Program-made: the position numbers and the translations under genes
In this document: one piece after another, positions 46,845 to 57,600 of the stretch
Position numbering within the stretch: position 1 is the stretch's first letter
Layout of the letters: every line of letters starts with the position of its first letter
The notes under the pieces: generated by a model
Seen by the model: the letters and a program-made list of their open reading frames with translations, nothing else
Database searches by the model: none
Told to the model about the DNA's origin: nothing
NCBI GenBank assembly: GCA_016169945.1
Contig: JADLSH010000127.1
Span: 1,552,501-1,616,500, forward strand
Length of the DNA: 64,000 nucleotides
Direction: 5' to 3'
DNA from: Trachythela sp. YZ-2020
Lineage: Eukaryota > Cnidaria > Anthozoa > Malacalcyonacea > Clavulariidae

Positions 46845-48712
46845 ATGGGTAAGTAAAATTTTACAATTTTAACCATTTATAAATAGATTTTTAAACAAAA
46901 TACCTCTAGTTTATAGCCTATAAATGTCGTTGATGTTATATTTTGTTTTAAATTGTAGCTCTGCCGTAAACATTTTGCAATTTTAGCCGTTCCTAAATTT
47001 GAGACATTTTGAGAGAGTACGTCTTTAGTTTATATATAAATCTACAAATGTCTTGAGTGTTGAGATAGATTTATATTTTGTTTTAACTTTTAGCTTTACC
47101 TACTTCAACATCGTGCTTTTTCTCAGCAACTCTGGCGGTCTTGACGTTAGCTGCTATGATGGCATTTAAATCTCAGCTAGCATCTAAAGAATGGATGACT
47201 ATTTTTGGAGGTTTTCTGGGCTCACAGTTTTTTATCTTTCTTATCACTGTATCCTCTGTTTTCTATATGTTAGCGGACTTGTAGGTCCCATTTGTTTTGT
47301 ATATCGGTTCAAGGCTGACCCCTCCATCCATCAACAAGTTTGCGATCGTGCTTGTAATCATTGAATTGATCACATTAATGTATTGATTGTTATATTCAAA
47401 TTCTAGGAATATTGGTGGCATAGTGGTTTATAGTGAGTGTGCCTCTCTCCTCTGAGACCAGGATTTGATTCCTGGAATATCCGGTTGCCTTATCATAATT
47501 TTGTCACAATTGCATGTGAGAAGAGTGCTTCCCCAGGTTTCCTCAGGTCATGAACATGAGGCTTTAAGAATACCTAGTCTTGAGGCCAAGAGACTGAAGC
47601 TTCTTGATACAATTATTTGCCGTAAGAAGTTCTTTATTGTCTATAGAATAAGTTCTAAATTTCCTTAATTCAATATTAGGCAGTAGGAAATTTTGAACAT
47701 ATGACATTTGGAAAGAACTTCCAGACAAAATTGATACCTGAAAGTAAGTAATAATGGTTTAATATTTACATAGTGCATCTACATGGCAATTAATTGGTGG
47801 ATTTCAGTGAGTGTTATAGGATAGATTATGATCAACTTCAGAAATGTTGACACTTTTAGGTGCAATCAAATTAAACTAAATGTGTCAATTCTATTTATTT
47901 GCCACCAAATACAAGACTACTACATATAATATAAAGAAATAATTAAGTCAATTAACATGCTCATTTTGATAACTGCATGTTGAGTCGTTGACCACCATCT
48001 ACAGCACGATAGTGCTTAGTAAAACTCACTTATTAGACTATTGTTAATTGTTTCCGAAATCTTCTCCTATATTTGTAGTTGCGTTTTGTTTGATGGCATC
48101 AATGTTTGTCTCGGGTTTAGTACATAGAGTGTGTGTCACTACATGGTGAGTAGGATAAATTTGCTGTGTGTTTCTCTCATAGTGTTTCATCAGTCCACTG
48201 ACTCTACATTATAACTGGTTCAGGCAAACTTATGATTATATAGCTATGATTCCAGCAAAAATACCTAGGGCAATTTGTTGAAGATATTACTCCAGTTATG
48301 TATAGAGAGGTCAGCGTTAGTACAGTAAGGATGTAGGTCAGTGATTCACTGAAGAGATAACTCCAGTTATATAGAGGTCAGTATTAGTACATTAATATAT
48401 AGAGATCGGTGATTGACTGATGATATTTCTCCAGTTGTATATATAGAGGTCAGTATTAGTACAGTTATATATGATATAGCTCCAGTGATATATAGAGAGG
48501 TCAGTATTAGTCCAGTTATATATAGAGGTCAGTTATCAACTTATATTACTCCAGTTAAGTACATAGAGGTCAGTGATAATATATTCGTCTCTTTTTCTAG
48601 CGTTATTTTCTCAAGTATTGCACTGTACTACATGACACGTCTCTCAAGCGTCAAGTATGCTCCCGTTATGAAACAAGTGCAGACCTCTACCAAGGGCAAG
48701 AAAGGCCACTAA
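46845..48712 (+). CDS. KRTCAP2: KRTCAP2, oligosaccharyltransferase complex subunit
   Basis: Small multi-pass ER protein (KCP2) of the STT3A oligosaccharyltransferase, acting in co-translational N-glycosylation. Five exons: 46845-46848 (only ATGG), 47094-47248, 47680-47743, 48079-48145, 48601-48712; 133 residues (human 136). Signatures are SQLASKEWMTIFGGFLGSQF, FLITAVGNFEHMTFGKNFQ, CLMASMFVSGLVHRVCVTTC and YYMTRLSSVKYAPV, with a Lys-rich end (KGKKGH). The four-base coding part of exon 1 is an inference: it gives M-A in phase and has a perfect gtaagt donor. An AATAAA lies about 32 bases after the stop. The last intron holds a tandem-like run of atatatagaggtcagtatta units. Confidence 0.9.
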
Positions 48713-48743
48713 CTGCCTGTGTATGTTGTGGAGGTTTTAGTAC

Positions 48744-48749
48744 AATAAA
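48744..48749 (+). terminator. Polyadenylation signal of KRTCAP2
   Basis: AATAAA 32 bases after the stop codon, before the converging CATSPER2-derived exons. The same signal is present in copy 2. Confidence 0.65.
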
Positions 48750-48897
48750 ACTGTGAATAAAATGTCTTTAACTCATACAATAATAAAATTTATTCATAGT
48801 GTGACCCTTACAAGTACGACTATATGCACAATTAATTTATTGTACCAAAATAATACAAAATTCAAAGTGATAAACATGAACATAAAGAATATATATG

Positions 48898-51321
48898 TTA
48901 AGGTGCGGATTTTGGCTGCTTTTCATGCTTGGGTTCTTCTGGAACTGTTGTCTTTGAATCTTGAAGTTGCAGCAAGGCTTCAACTAAATTTTAAAAATGG
49001 CATTTTAAAGGGAAATCTATGCTTCGTGTTGACAAGCTTTTGACAAGCACTCCCTGCCAAAGGGAAAGGGGTCTTCCTACTACAATACATGCGTGATCAT
49101 GAGATCATCATTAACGTAGACAATGTTAAAGGGTCAAACATACCTACTAATCGGCTCAACTGTTTTCTCTCAACAAGATTTTCTTGCAGTTGTTCCATCA
49201 ACTGAAAATATCTAGGCATAAAAAAATAAATTTTTGAACGGACGTGGAATAAGAAGTTCCCATATGAGCTAGCCTGCGAAGCAGTCGCTTTAATTTTGAG
49301 TAGTTATTATATAAATGGGTGATAATATAATCGCAGGCTACATATGAGCACGCCACCCCACTTGCTGGGACACACTGTCACAGAAACATTCCTCCCACTA
49401 GCCGAGAGGTTTCGGTAGGCAGGGTTGTATGAGCACGCCCTTACTTGAACAAGGTATCTCTTGGCCATAATGTCTCCATTGGGTAGCGTCGAAAGTTGTG
49501 TAGGTTTGCATCAACTGTCCTTTGCCAATCTAAAAATCCAAAGGGCGAAGGTATGAAGTAGACAGGATCGACTTCACCTGATACTGAAAGTTTTCATCCC
49601 TCCTTAACGTTAACAAAAATATTATGGCTGTTGGACTGAGGGGCGAAACTTCGGTATTACAACTGGAGGGTGTTAGCTTCTTTCGTCCGACAAAAAGGGC
49701 GTGGCTGAAGTTGAGCCCGACCGATTATCTAAAAAAACGTTAGGTTATGGTCTATTTGAATAACAACTTTAATCTGTTTAATCTAAAAGCGACCATTTAA
49801 CACAACTGATTGCTCTAATATATGCTACATTTTCACACTTCAATTATATAATATAAGTTATACAGTTATAATGAACCCGCTTTATGGTTCTCGTCCCAAT
49901 GTGTGCGCGCGTCTTTGTTGGGCGAAGTCACAAATAGACAACGAGTGCAAAAGCAGCCCTGAGAATAATTTTTGTGTTTAAATTTCCATCTTAGCTTTTC
50001 TTGTTATAGACACAGTCATAACGTGTTATTTTGTAAGCCAATTCTTATAGAAAGTGCAAAACACTAGTCTGATTATAGTTGTTTAAAATTCTTATGCAAC
50101 TCTCATGACCGGTCAAACGAGCAAAACTCTCATCAAAATTTGAACAAGCTCAAAGTTGATGAGAGTCGATGAGAGTTGGCGGTCAAACGCGAACGAGAGT
50201 TACCGGGGCTTTAAGCCTTGTACCTGCAAATTCGGCTTCCATATCTATTTCTGTCGTTTTCCCGTCTTCTGGTTCTGTTGTCTTTGTCTTATCCTCATGA
50301 AGCTCCTCCTTGAACTGTACTCGTGTAGTTCTCGGTTCATCAACATTCACAGTCAACTCTGGTCCCGCAGACCCGTCTGGTGCTCCTAAATCTTCTGTTC
50401 TATCTTCGTCACGATGTAAGGCGTAGTAGGCGTGAAAAGAACTGGTACGTTTTATGCCCGGTGGATCGCCTGACCTAGAGAGGTAGAAATTCAGTTGAAA
50501 TTCATTCTGGTGTATTTCGTTAAGCAAACTGTAACCGAAGCATAACACGCCTAATCTCAATGTAACCGCAAGAGAGAGCAACCCAACCGCATTTAACCAT
50601 CCAAACCTCAATTTAACCGCAATCCGACCGCGCAGTCGAACCTCAAATTAATCGCAACCTTACCACAAACCAAACTTAACTCGACCTAACCTTATATAGG
50701 GAAGTCGTTGATCTCATGAGACTACCTAGGGCGTATTAGGTTAGCCTCAACCCACCAAAATACCGTACCTAATCTGAGCAATTTTTTCTTGTAACTGCAA
50801 AACGAAATTTGGTTGTTGTTTTGATTCTTCTGGTTTTTCCTTCTTGGGTTCTTCTGTCAGAGTTTCCATCGCATTCGCTGTACTCTTGCGAAATATTCTG
50901 TTCAGGAATGAACTGGCACGTCTCTCTCTTCCTTGTGGTTGCGGTTGTGGGTCAGGCACAATACTACTCATGCGTCTGTGGAGGTAAAAATACAACTGCT
51001 TGACTATCTATCAACTTTCTATACGATAAGTATGGTCGTGCATTATAAAGTATAAGTTCGTAGCAACCACTCAGTAACCTGAGGTCTGGAAGACTGAAAC
51101 CTCACCATTAAACTAAAACTAAACTTAACTAACTTTATTTATCTAAAAAACTGATAATAAAACGATCAATTTCCACTTTACTCACCTACTTCTGCTATGT
51201 TTTCTATCCTGTTTCTCAAGTTCCTCCGCCAGCTGAGTTCTGATATCCGCGCGTTCTTTCACTGCTATTTGTTCTTTGATTTGCTGGTTGAATTCATTGC
51301 GGATGTTTTGAAAATTGTTCA
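48898..51321 (-). pseudogene. CATSPER2: Orphan CATSPER2 3' exons in duplication copy 1
   Basis: Six exons homologous to exons 9-14 of CATSPER2 keep open frames and splice sites: 51321-51186, 50975-50769, 50474-50224, 49529-49445, 49211-49144, 48983-48898. Nothing upstream encodes the voltage sensor or pore, because copy 1 ends at 51725 and is followed by copy 2 rather than the rest of the gene. The first ATG-bearing exon lacks its own promoter. The last exon differs from copy 2 by at least two amino acids (QDSK/EEPK here, QDTK/EETK in copy 2). It is a duplicated gene fragment, but young enough to be spliced if transcribed. Confidence 0.85.
50095..50207. mobile_element. MITE with aactctcat / atgagagtt ends (copy 1)
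   Basis: Left part: aactctcatgaccggtcaaa; right part: gatgagagttggcggtcaaa. The same element is at 55856-55968 in copy 2, and related copies surround 60000-60060 and 60279-60425, all in CATSPER2 introns or their copies. Confidence 0.55.
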
Positions 51322-51374
51322 CTGAACCAAGAAGAATAGATGAATAATTCAAGTAGTGTCTTGTTTGATTTCTA

Positions 51375-51715
51375 GATTAGCTGAAGATGTGAGGTGGTAG
51401 ACATCGAAGGTGAGGGAAGCAAGACTGGGATGGTACGGACACGTAATAAGAAGAGGTGAAGGAGAGCCTGTCACAGACATAATGGAATGAACAGACCAGA
51501 AGAAGATGTGGCGTGGTAGACATTGCAGGTGAGGGAAGCAAGGCTGAGATGGTATGGACACGTAATAAGAAGAGATGAAGGAGAGCCGGTCTGAGAACAG
51601 AAGATGTGGGGTGGTATAGACATTGCAGAGAAGGTGAGGGAAGCAAGGCTGAGATGGTATGGACACGTAATACGAAGATATGAGTCGGGGGAAAACAAAG
51701 AAGAGAAGGATGGAC
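51375..51715 (+). mobile_element. LINE reverse-transcriptase 3' fragments, three tandem units (copy 1)
   Basis: Three near-identical stretches start about 51379, 51499 and 51598. Each translates around REARLRWYGHVIRR, the RLRWxGHVxRR motif at the C-terminal end of many non-LTR retrotransposon polymerases. Only the 3' end is present, so it is a dead fragment; the triplication is local. The duplication breakpoint at 51725/51726 lies just after the third unit. Confidence 0.75.
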
Positions 51716-52392
51716 TGTGTGAAAGACATAACACCTCTGGCTTTTTACGGCTGCAAAATTGCTCCAAAAATTCTAAACTGCGCCAAATTGAAGCATTAAA
51801 CATTTAAATGCATACCGAAACGAATTATGTTTTATAATATAAACATTGTTAACGCTTCCTGGTCTGTTTAATTAAATACGGGCTTTAAAACACTTGTGCC
51901 TTTGATGTAAAATTGAGAAAACAAAATATTTAAAGAAAAATAGTTGTATTACAGAGTTTAAATATGTGTTTAAATAGGGCTTATTCTATTCGAATTTTTG
52001 TTCATACTTTTTACAATAGGTTTGTAGGAAAGTACAAAGTTTAGAATTTATTCACACGACGAAATTTATAGGTGTCAGATATTCAAACGTTTAAATGTCT
52101 CAGTTCAAAACTGATCGACTTATATCATACGTTAAATGTCTGTCTTACGTATTATTTAACATTACCTTGAAGCCAAAGAGCTAAGTTTTGCAGCGATCGA
52201 GTATTAAATATACACCGAAAATATACAATACATTATAAAAGTGTACATGTCAATTTGTTATCAACAATATATTTTACGATTGATTGCATCGATAAAAGGG
52301 AACGACCAAAACAAAATCTCAAGCACTATAGCAACTAGAAATGGGCAAACTACATTCTCAGCGAAGCCAAGAATATAACAACATAAACTTAC

Positions 52393-52646
52393 ACTTGCAG
52401 TATGCGATCGCCAGTTGTTAATCCAGCCACATCGGCAGGGCCATCGGGCAACACGGCGCTGATATGTTGTAGAGGGGCATATAGTTCACCATTAATTGGC
52501 CGCAACTGCCCGCCTTCTGAAATCTGACCACGAACATTGAAGCCAAAGCCACGTTCGCCTTTTCTCAGCTGAACTAAACGTGGTTTATAATATTCTGGCT
52601 CTTTTTTTTCCCCACCTACATCGCTTTCTCCTCCATCATCCGCCAT
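52393..52646 (-). pseudogene. SNX27: Second copy of SNX27 exon 1 (PDZ start)
   Basis: It encodes the same residues 1-84 as 46363-46110, with the same acceptor, ATG and gtaagt donor, and I see no base difference in the coding part. The next SNX27 exon in transcription direction is 44616-44385, about 7.8 kb downstream and beyond copy 1. It could act as an alternative first exon for SNX27 (same phase) or be a dead leftover of the duplication. Confidence 0.8.
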
Positions 52647-53324
52647 TGCATCCGAATATCCGATTGGCAGATTAGACACCACCTGAAAGACGTAAAAACT
52701 GTCGCAAATTGGACGAAGTACGTTTCTCAATCCAGACATATTTAGAGATCAGTGAGCAGCACACATTTATCCCAATCTATCCTAACCAAACCCGAAATAT
52801 CACGTGAGTACCAAAGGACAAATAGATTTCGTCCCACGATTGCGGACTTGTTCCACGATTGTTTCAACCCCCTACCCCATCGCAGACCAGTCCAACGTCT
52901 TTTAGCCAGAAAAGTTTTCGTCCCATTTATTTTGTAATCTCGGATTCAAGGCTGACCCCCTCCCCCCCCATCGCGGAACAAGTCTGCGATCGTTATTGTA
53001 ATCATTGAATTGATCTCATTAATGTATTGATTGTTATATTCAAATTCTAGGAATATTGGTGGCATAGTGGTTAGTACAATTCATGTGCCTCTCTCCTCTG
53101 AGACCAGGATTTGATTCCTGGAATATCCAGTTGCCTTATCATAATTTTGTCACAATTACATGTGAGAAGAGTGCTTCCCAGGTTTCCTCGGGTCATGAAA
53201 ATGAGGCTTTAAGAATACCTAGTCTTTAGGTCAAGAGACTAAAGCTTCTTGATACAATTATTTGCTGTAAGAAGTTCTTTATTGTCTATAGAATAAGTTC
53301 TAAATTTCCTTAATTCAATATTAG

Positions 53325-54474
53325 GCAGTAGGAAATTTTGAACATATGACATTTGGAAAGAACTTCCAGACAAAATTGATACCTGAAAGTAAGTAATAAT
53401 GGTTTAATATTTACACAGTGCATCTACATGGCAATTAATTGATGGGTTTCAGTAAGTGTTATAGGATAGGAGATTATGATCAACTTCAGAAATGTTGACA
53501 CTTTTAGGTGCAATCAAATTAAACTAAATGTGTCAATTCTATTTATTCACCACCAAATACAAGACTACTACACATAATACATGAGGCCATATGAGGCCGT
53601 ACGGACCTTGCAAGTTTTAAATCCATAGAGCCAATGTTTTTGTTTTTAAAATTATATTTAAAAAAATAAAAATATTATTTACCGGCTTGGTCGGTACGTA
53701 TAGGGAAATATTTCCCTCGGTCTCATTTTGATAACTGCAGGTTGAGTCGTTGACCACTATCTACTGCATGATAGTGCTTAGTAAAACTCACTTATTAGAC
53801 TATTGTTAATTGTTTCCGAAATCTTCTCTTATATTTGTAGTTGCGTTTTGTTTGATGGCATCAATGTTTGTCTCGGGTTTAGTACATAGAGTGTGTGTCA
53901 CTACATGGTGAGTAGGATAAATTTGCTATGTGTTTCTCTCATAGTGTTTCATCAGTCCACTGACTCTACATATAACTGGTTCAGGCAAACTTATGATTAT
54001 ATAGCTATGAATCCAGCAAAAATACCTAGGGCAATTTGTTGAAGATATTACTCCAGTTATGTATAGAGAGGTCAGCATTAATACAGTTACGGATGTAGAT
54101 CAGTGATTCACTGAAGAGATAACTCCAGTTATATAGAGGTCAGTATTAGTACAGTAATATATAGAGATCGGTGATTGACTGATGATATTTCTCCAGTTGT
54201 ATATATAGAGGTCAGTATTAGTACAGTTATATATGATATAGCTCCAGTGATATATAGAGAGGTCAGTATTAGTCCAGTTATATATAGAGGTCAGTTATCA
54301 ACTTATATTACTCCAGTTAAGTACATAGAGGTCAGTGATAATATATTCGTCTCTTTTTCTAGCGTTATTTTCTCAAGTATTGCACTGTACTACATGACAC
54401 GTCTCTCAAGCGTCAAGTATGCTCCCGTTATGAAACAAGTGCAGACCTCTACCAAGGGCAAGAAAGGCCACTAA
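53325..54474 (+). pseudogene. KRTCAP2: 5'-truncated KRTCAP2 copy lacking exons 1-2
   Basis: Exons 3-5 are present with intact splice sites (53325-53388, 53841-53907, 54363-54474) and match the functional gene. The region that should hold exons 1 and 2, with the start codon and first membrane segment, is missing. The remaining frame cannot give the full protein. Confidence 0.85.
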
Positions 54475-54659
54475 CTGCCTGTGTATGTTGTGGAGGTTTT
54501 AGTACAATAAAACTGTGAATAAAATGTCTTTAACTCATACAATAATAAAATTTATTCATAGTGTGACCCTTACAAGTACGACTATATGCACAATTAATTT
54601 ATTGTACCAAAATAATACAAAATTCAAAGTGATAAACATGAACATAAAGAATATATATG

Positions 54660-57600
54660 TTAAGGTGCGGATTTTGGCTGCTTTTCATGCTTGGTTTCTT
54701 CTGGAACTGTTGTCTTTGTATCTTGAAGTTGCAGCAAGGCTTCAACTAAATTTTTAAAAATGGCATTTTAAAGAGAAATCTATGCTTCGTGTTGACAAGC
54801 TTTTGACAAGCACTCCCTGCCAAAGGGAAAGGGGTTTTCCTACTACAATACATGCGTGATCATCGTTAACGTAGACAATGTTAAAGGGTCAAACATACCT
54901 ACTAATCGGCTCAACTGTTTTCTCTCAACAAGATTTTCTTGCAGTTGTTCCATCAACTGAAAATATCTAGGCATAAAAAAAGAAATTTTTGAACGGACGT
55001 GGAATAAGAAGTTCCCATATGAGCTAGCCTGCGAAGCAGTCGACGTCGCTTTAATTTTGAGTAGTTATTATATAAATGGGTGATAATATAATCGCAGGCT
55101 ACATATGAGCACGCCACCCCACTTGCTGGGACACACTGTCACAGAAACATTCCTCCCACTAGCCGAGAGGTTTCGGTAGGCAGGGTTGTATGAGCACGCC
55201 CTTACTTGAACAAGGTATCTCTTGGCCATAATGTCTCCATTGGGTAGCGTCGAAAGTTGTGTAGGTTTGCATCAACTGTCCTTTGCCAATCTAAAAATCC
55301 AAAGGGCGAAGGTATGAAGTAGACAGGATCGACTTCACCTGATACTGAAAGTTTTCATCCCTCCTTAACGTTAACAAAAATATTATGGCTGTTGGACTGA
55401 GGGGCGAAACTTCGGTATTACAACTGGAGGGTGTTAGCTTCTTTCGTCCGACAAAAAGGGCGTGGCTGAAGTTGAGCCCGACCGATGATCTAAAAAAACG
55501 TTAGGTTATGGTCTATTTGAATAACAATTTTAATCTGTTTAATCTAAAAGCGACCATTTAACACAACTGATTGCTCTAAAATATGCTACATTTTCACACT
55601 TCAATTATATAATATAAGTTATACAGTTATAATGAACCCGCTTTATGGTTCTCGTCCCAATGTGTGCGCGCGTCTTTGTTGGGCGAAGTCACAAATAGAC
55701 AACGAGTGCAAAAGCAGCCCTGAGAATAATTTTTGTGTTTAAATTTCCATCTTAGCTTTTCTTGTTATAGACACAGTCATAACGTGTTATTTTGTAAGCC
55801 AATTCTTATAGAAAGTGCAAAACACTAGTCTGATTATAGTTGTTTAAAATTCTTATGCAACTCTCATGACCGGTCAAACGAGCAAAACTCTCATCAAAAT
55901 TTGAACAAGCTCAAAGTTGATGAGAGTCGATGAGAGTTGGCGGTCAAACGCGAACGAGAGTTACCGGGGCTTTAAGCCTTGTACCTGCAAATTCGGCTTC
56001 CATATCTATTTCTGTCGTTTTCCCGTCTTCTGGTTCTGTTGTCTTTGTCTTATCCTCATGAAGCTCCTCCTTGAACTGTACTCGTGTAGTTCTCGGTTCA
56101 TCAACATTCACAGTCAACTCTGGTCCCGCAGACCCGTCTGGTGCTCCTAAATCTTCTGTTCTATCTTCGTCACGATGTAAGGCGTAGTAGGCGTGAAAAG
56201 AACTGGTACGTTTTATGCCCGGTGGATCGCCTGACCTAGAGAGGTAGAAATTCAGTTGAAATTCATTCTGGTGTATTTCGTTAAGCAAACTGTAACCGAA
56301 GCATAACACGCCTAATCTCAATGTAACCGCAAGAGAGAGCAACCCAACCGCATTTAACCATCCAAACCTCAATTTAACCGCAATCCGATCGCGCAGCCGA
56401 ACCTCAAATTAATCGCAACCTTACCACAAACCAAACTTAACTCGACCTAACCTTGGGGAAGTCGCTGATCTCATGAGACTACCTAGGGCACAACATGAGC
56501 GTATAGGTTAGCCTCAACCCACCAAAATACCATACCTAATCTGAGCAATTTTTTCTTGTAACTGCAAAACGAAATTTGGTTGTTGTTTTGATTCTTCTGG
56601 TTTTTCCTTCTTGGGTTCTTCTGTCAGAGTTTCCATCGCATTCGCTGTACTCTTGCGAAATATTCTGTTCAGGAATGAACTGGCACGTCTCTCTCTTCCT
56701 TGTGGTTGCGGTTGTGGGTCAGGCACAATACTACTCATGCGTCTGTGGAGGTAAAAATACAACTGCTTCGTTATCTATCAACTTTCTACACGATAAGTAT
56801 GGTCGTGCATTATAAAGTGCAAGTTCGTAGCAACCACTCAGTGACCTGAGGTCTGAAACCTCACCCATTAAACTAAAACTAAACTTAACTAACTTTATTT
56901 ATAAAAAACTGATAATAAAACGATCAATTTCCACTTTACTCACCTACTTCTGCTATGTTTTCTATCCTGTTTCTCAAGTTCCTCCGCCAGCTGAGTTCTG
57001 ATATCCGCGCGTTCTTTCACTGCTATTTGTTCTTTGATTTGCTGGTTGAATTCATTGCGGATGTTTTGAAAATTGTTCACTGAACCAAGAAGAATAGATG
57101 AATAATTCAAGTAGTGTCTTGTTTGATTTCTAGATTAGCTGAAGATGTGAGGTGGTAGACATCGAAGGTGAGGGAAGCAAGACTGGGATGGTACGGACAC
57201 GTAATAAGAAGAGGTGAAGGAGAGCCTGTCACAGACATAATGGAATGAACAGACCAGAAGAAGATGTGGCGTGGTAGACATTGCAGGTGAGGGAAGCAAG
57301 GCTGAGATGGTATGGACACGTAATAAGAAGAGATGAAGGAGAGCCGGTCTGAGAACAGAAGATGTGGGGTGGTATAGACATTGCAGAGAAGGTGAGGGAA
57401 GCAAGGCTGAGATGGTATGGACACGTAATACGAAGATATGAGTCGGGGGAAAACAAAGAAGAGAAGGATGGACTGTGTGAAAGAAGATCTAAAGAAGATC
57501 TAAAGATGGAGGACAAGAATCCAAGCAGCGGACCCTCAAGTCTGTCTCGGACTAGATATGGGTAAAAGAAGAAGAATAAATGTTTCTGCAAATAACCTCT

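Larger units (their letters stand above)
45445..51725. repeat. Tandem segmental duplication, copy 1 (about 6.3 kb)
   Basis: Directly followed by copy 2 (51726-57483). Copy 1 holds SNX27 exon 1, complete KRTCAP2, six orphan CATSPER2 exons and LINE 3' fragments. Most of its length matches copy 2 with only scattered substitutions and small indels. The junction reads gtgtgaaagacataacacc, joining the LINE fragment to the sequence that begins copy 1, with at most about one base of overlap. Confidence 0.92.
51726..57483. repeat. Tandem segmental duplication, copy 2 (about 5.8 kb)
   Basis: It matches copy 1 from acataacacctctggct at the left to gactgtgtgaaaga at the right. It is shorter mainly because about 0.8 kb with KRTCAP2 exons 1-2 (46520-47300 in copy 1) is replaced by about 0.16 kb of other sequence after 52810. 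A second difference is near 53580-53725, where copy 2 has extra sequence. Coding exons of SNX27 and most of CATSPER2 are identical or nearly so between copies. Confidence 0.92.

Noticed and set aside
51349..51803. Overlapping minus-strand frames rich in Ser, Pro and Leu
   Set aside because: They are the reverse strand of the triplicated LINE fragment; the plus strand carries the recognisable polymerase motif.
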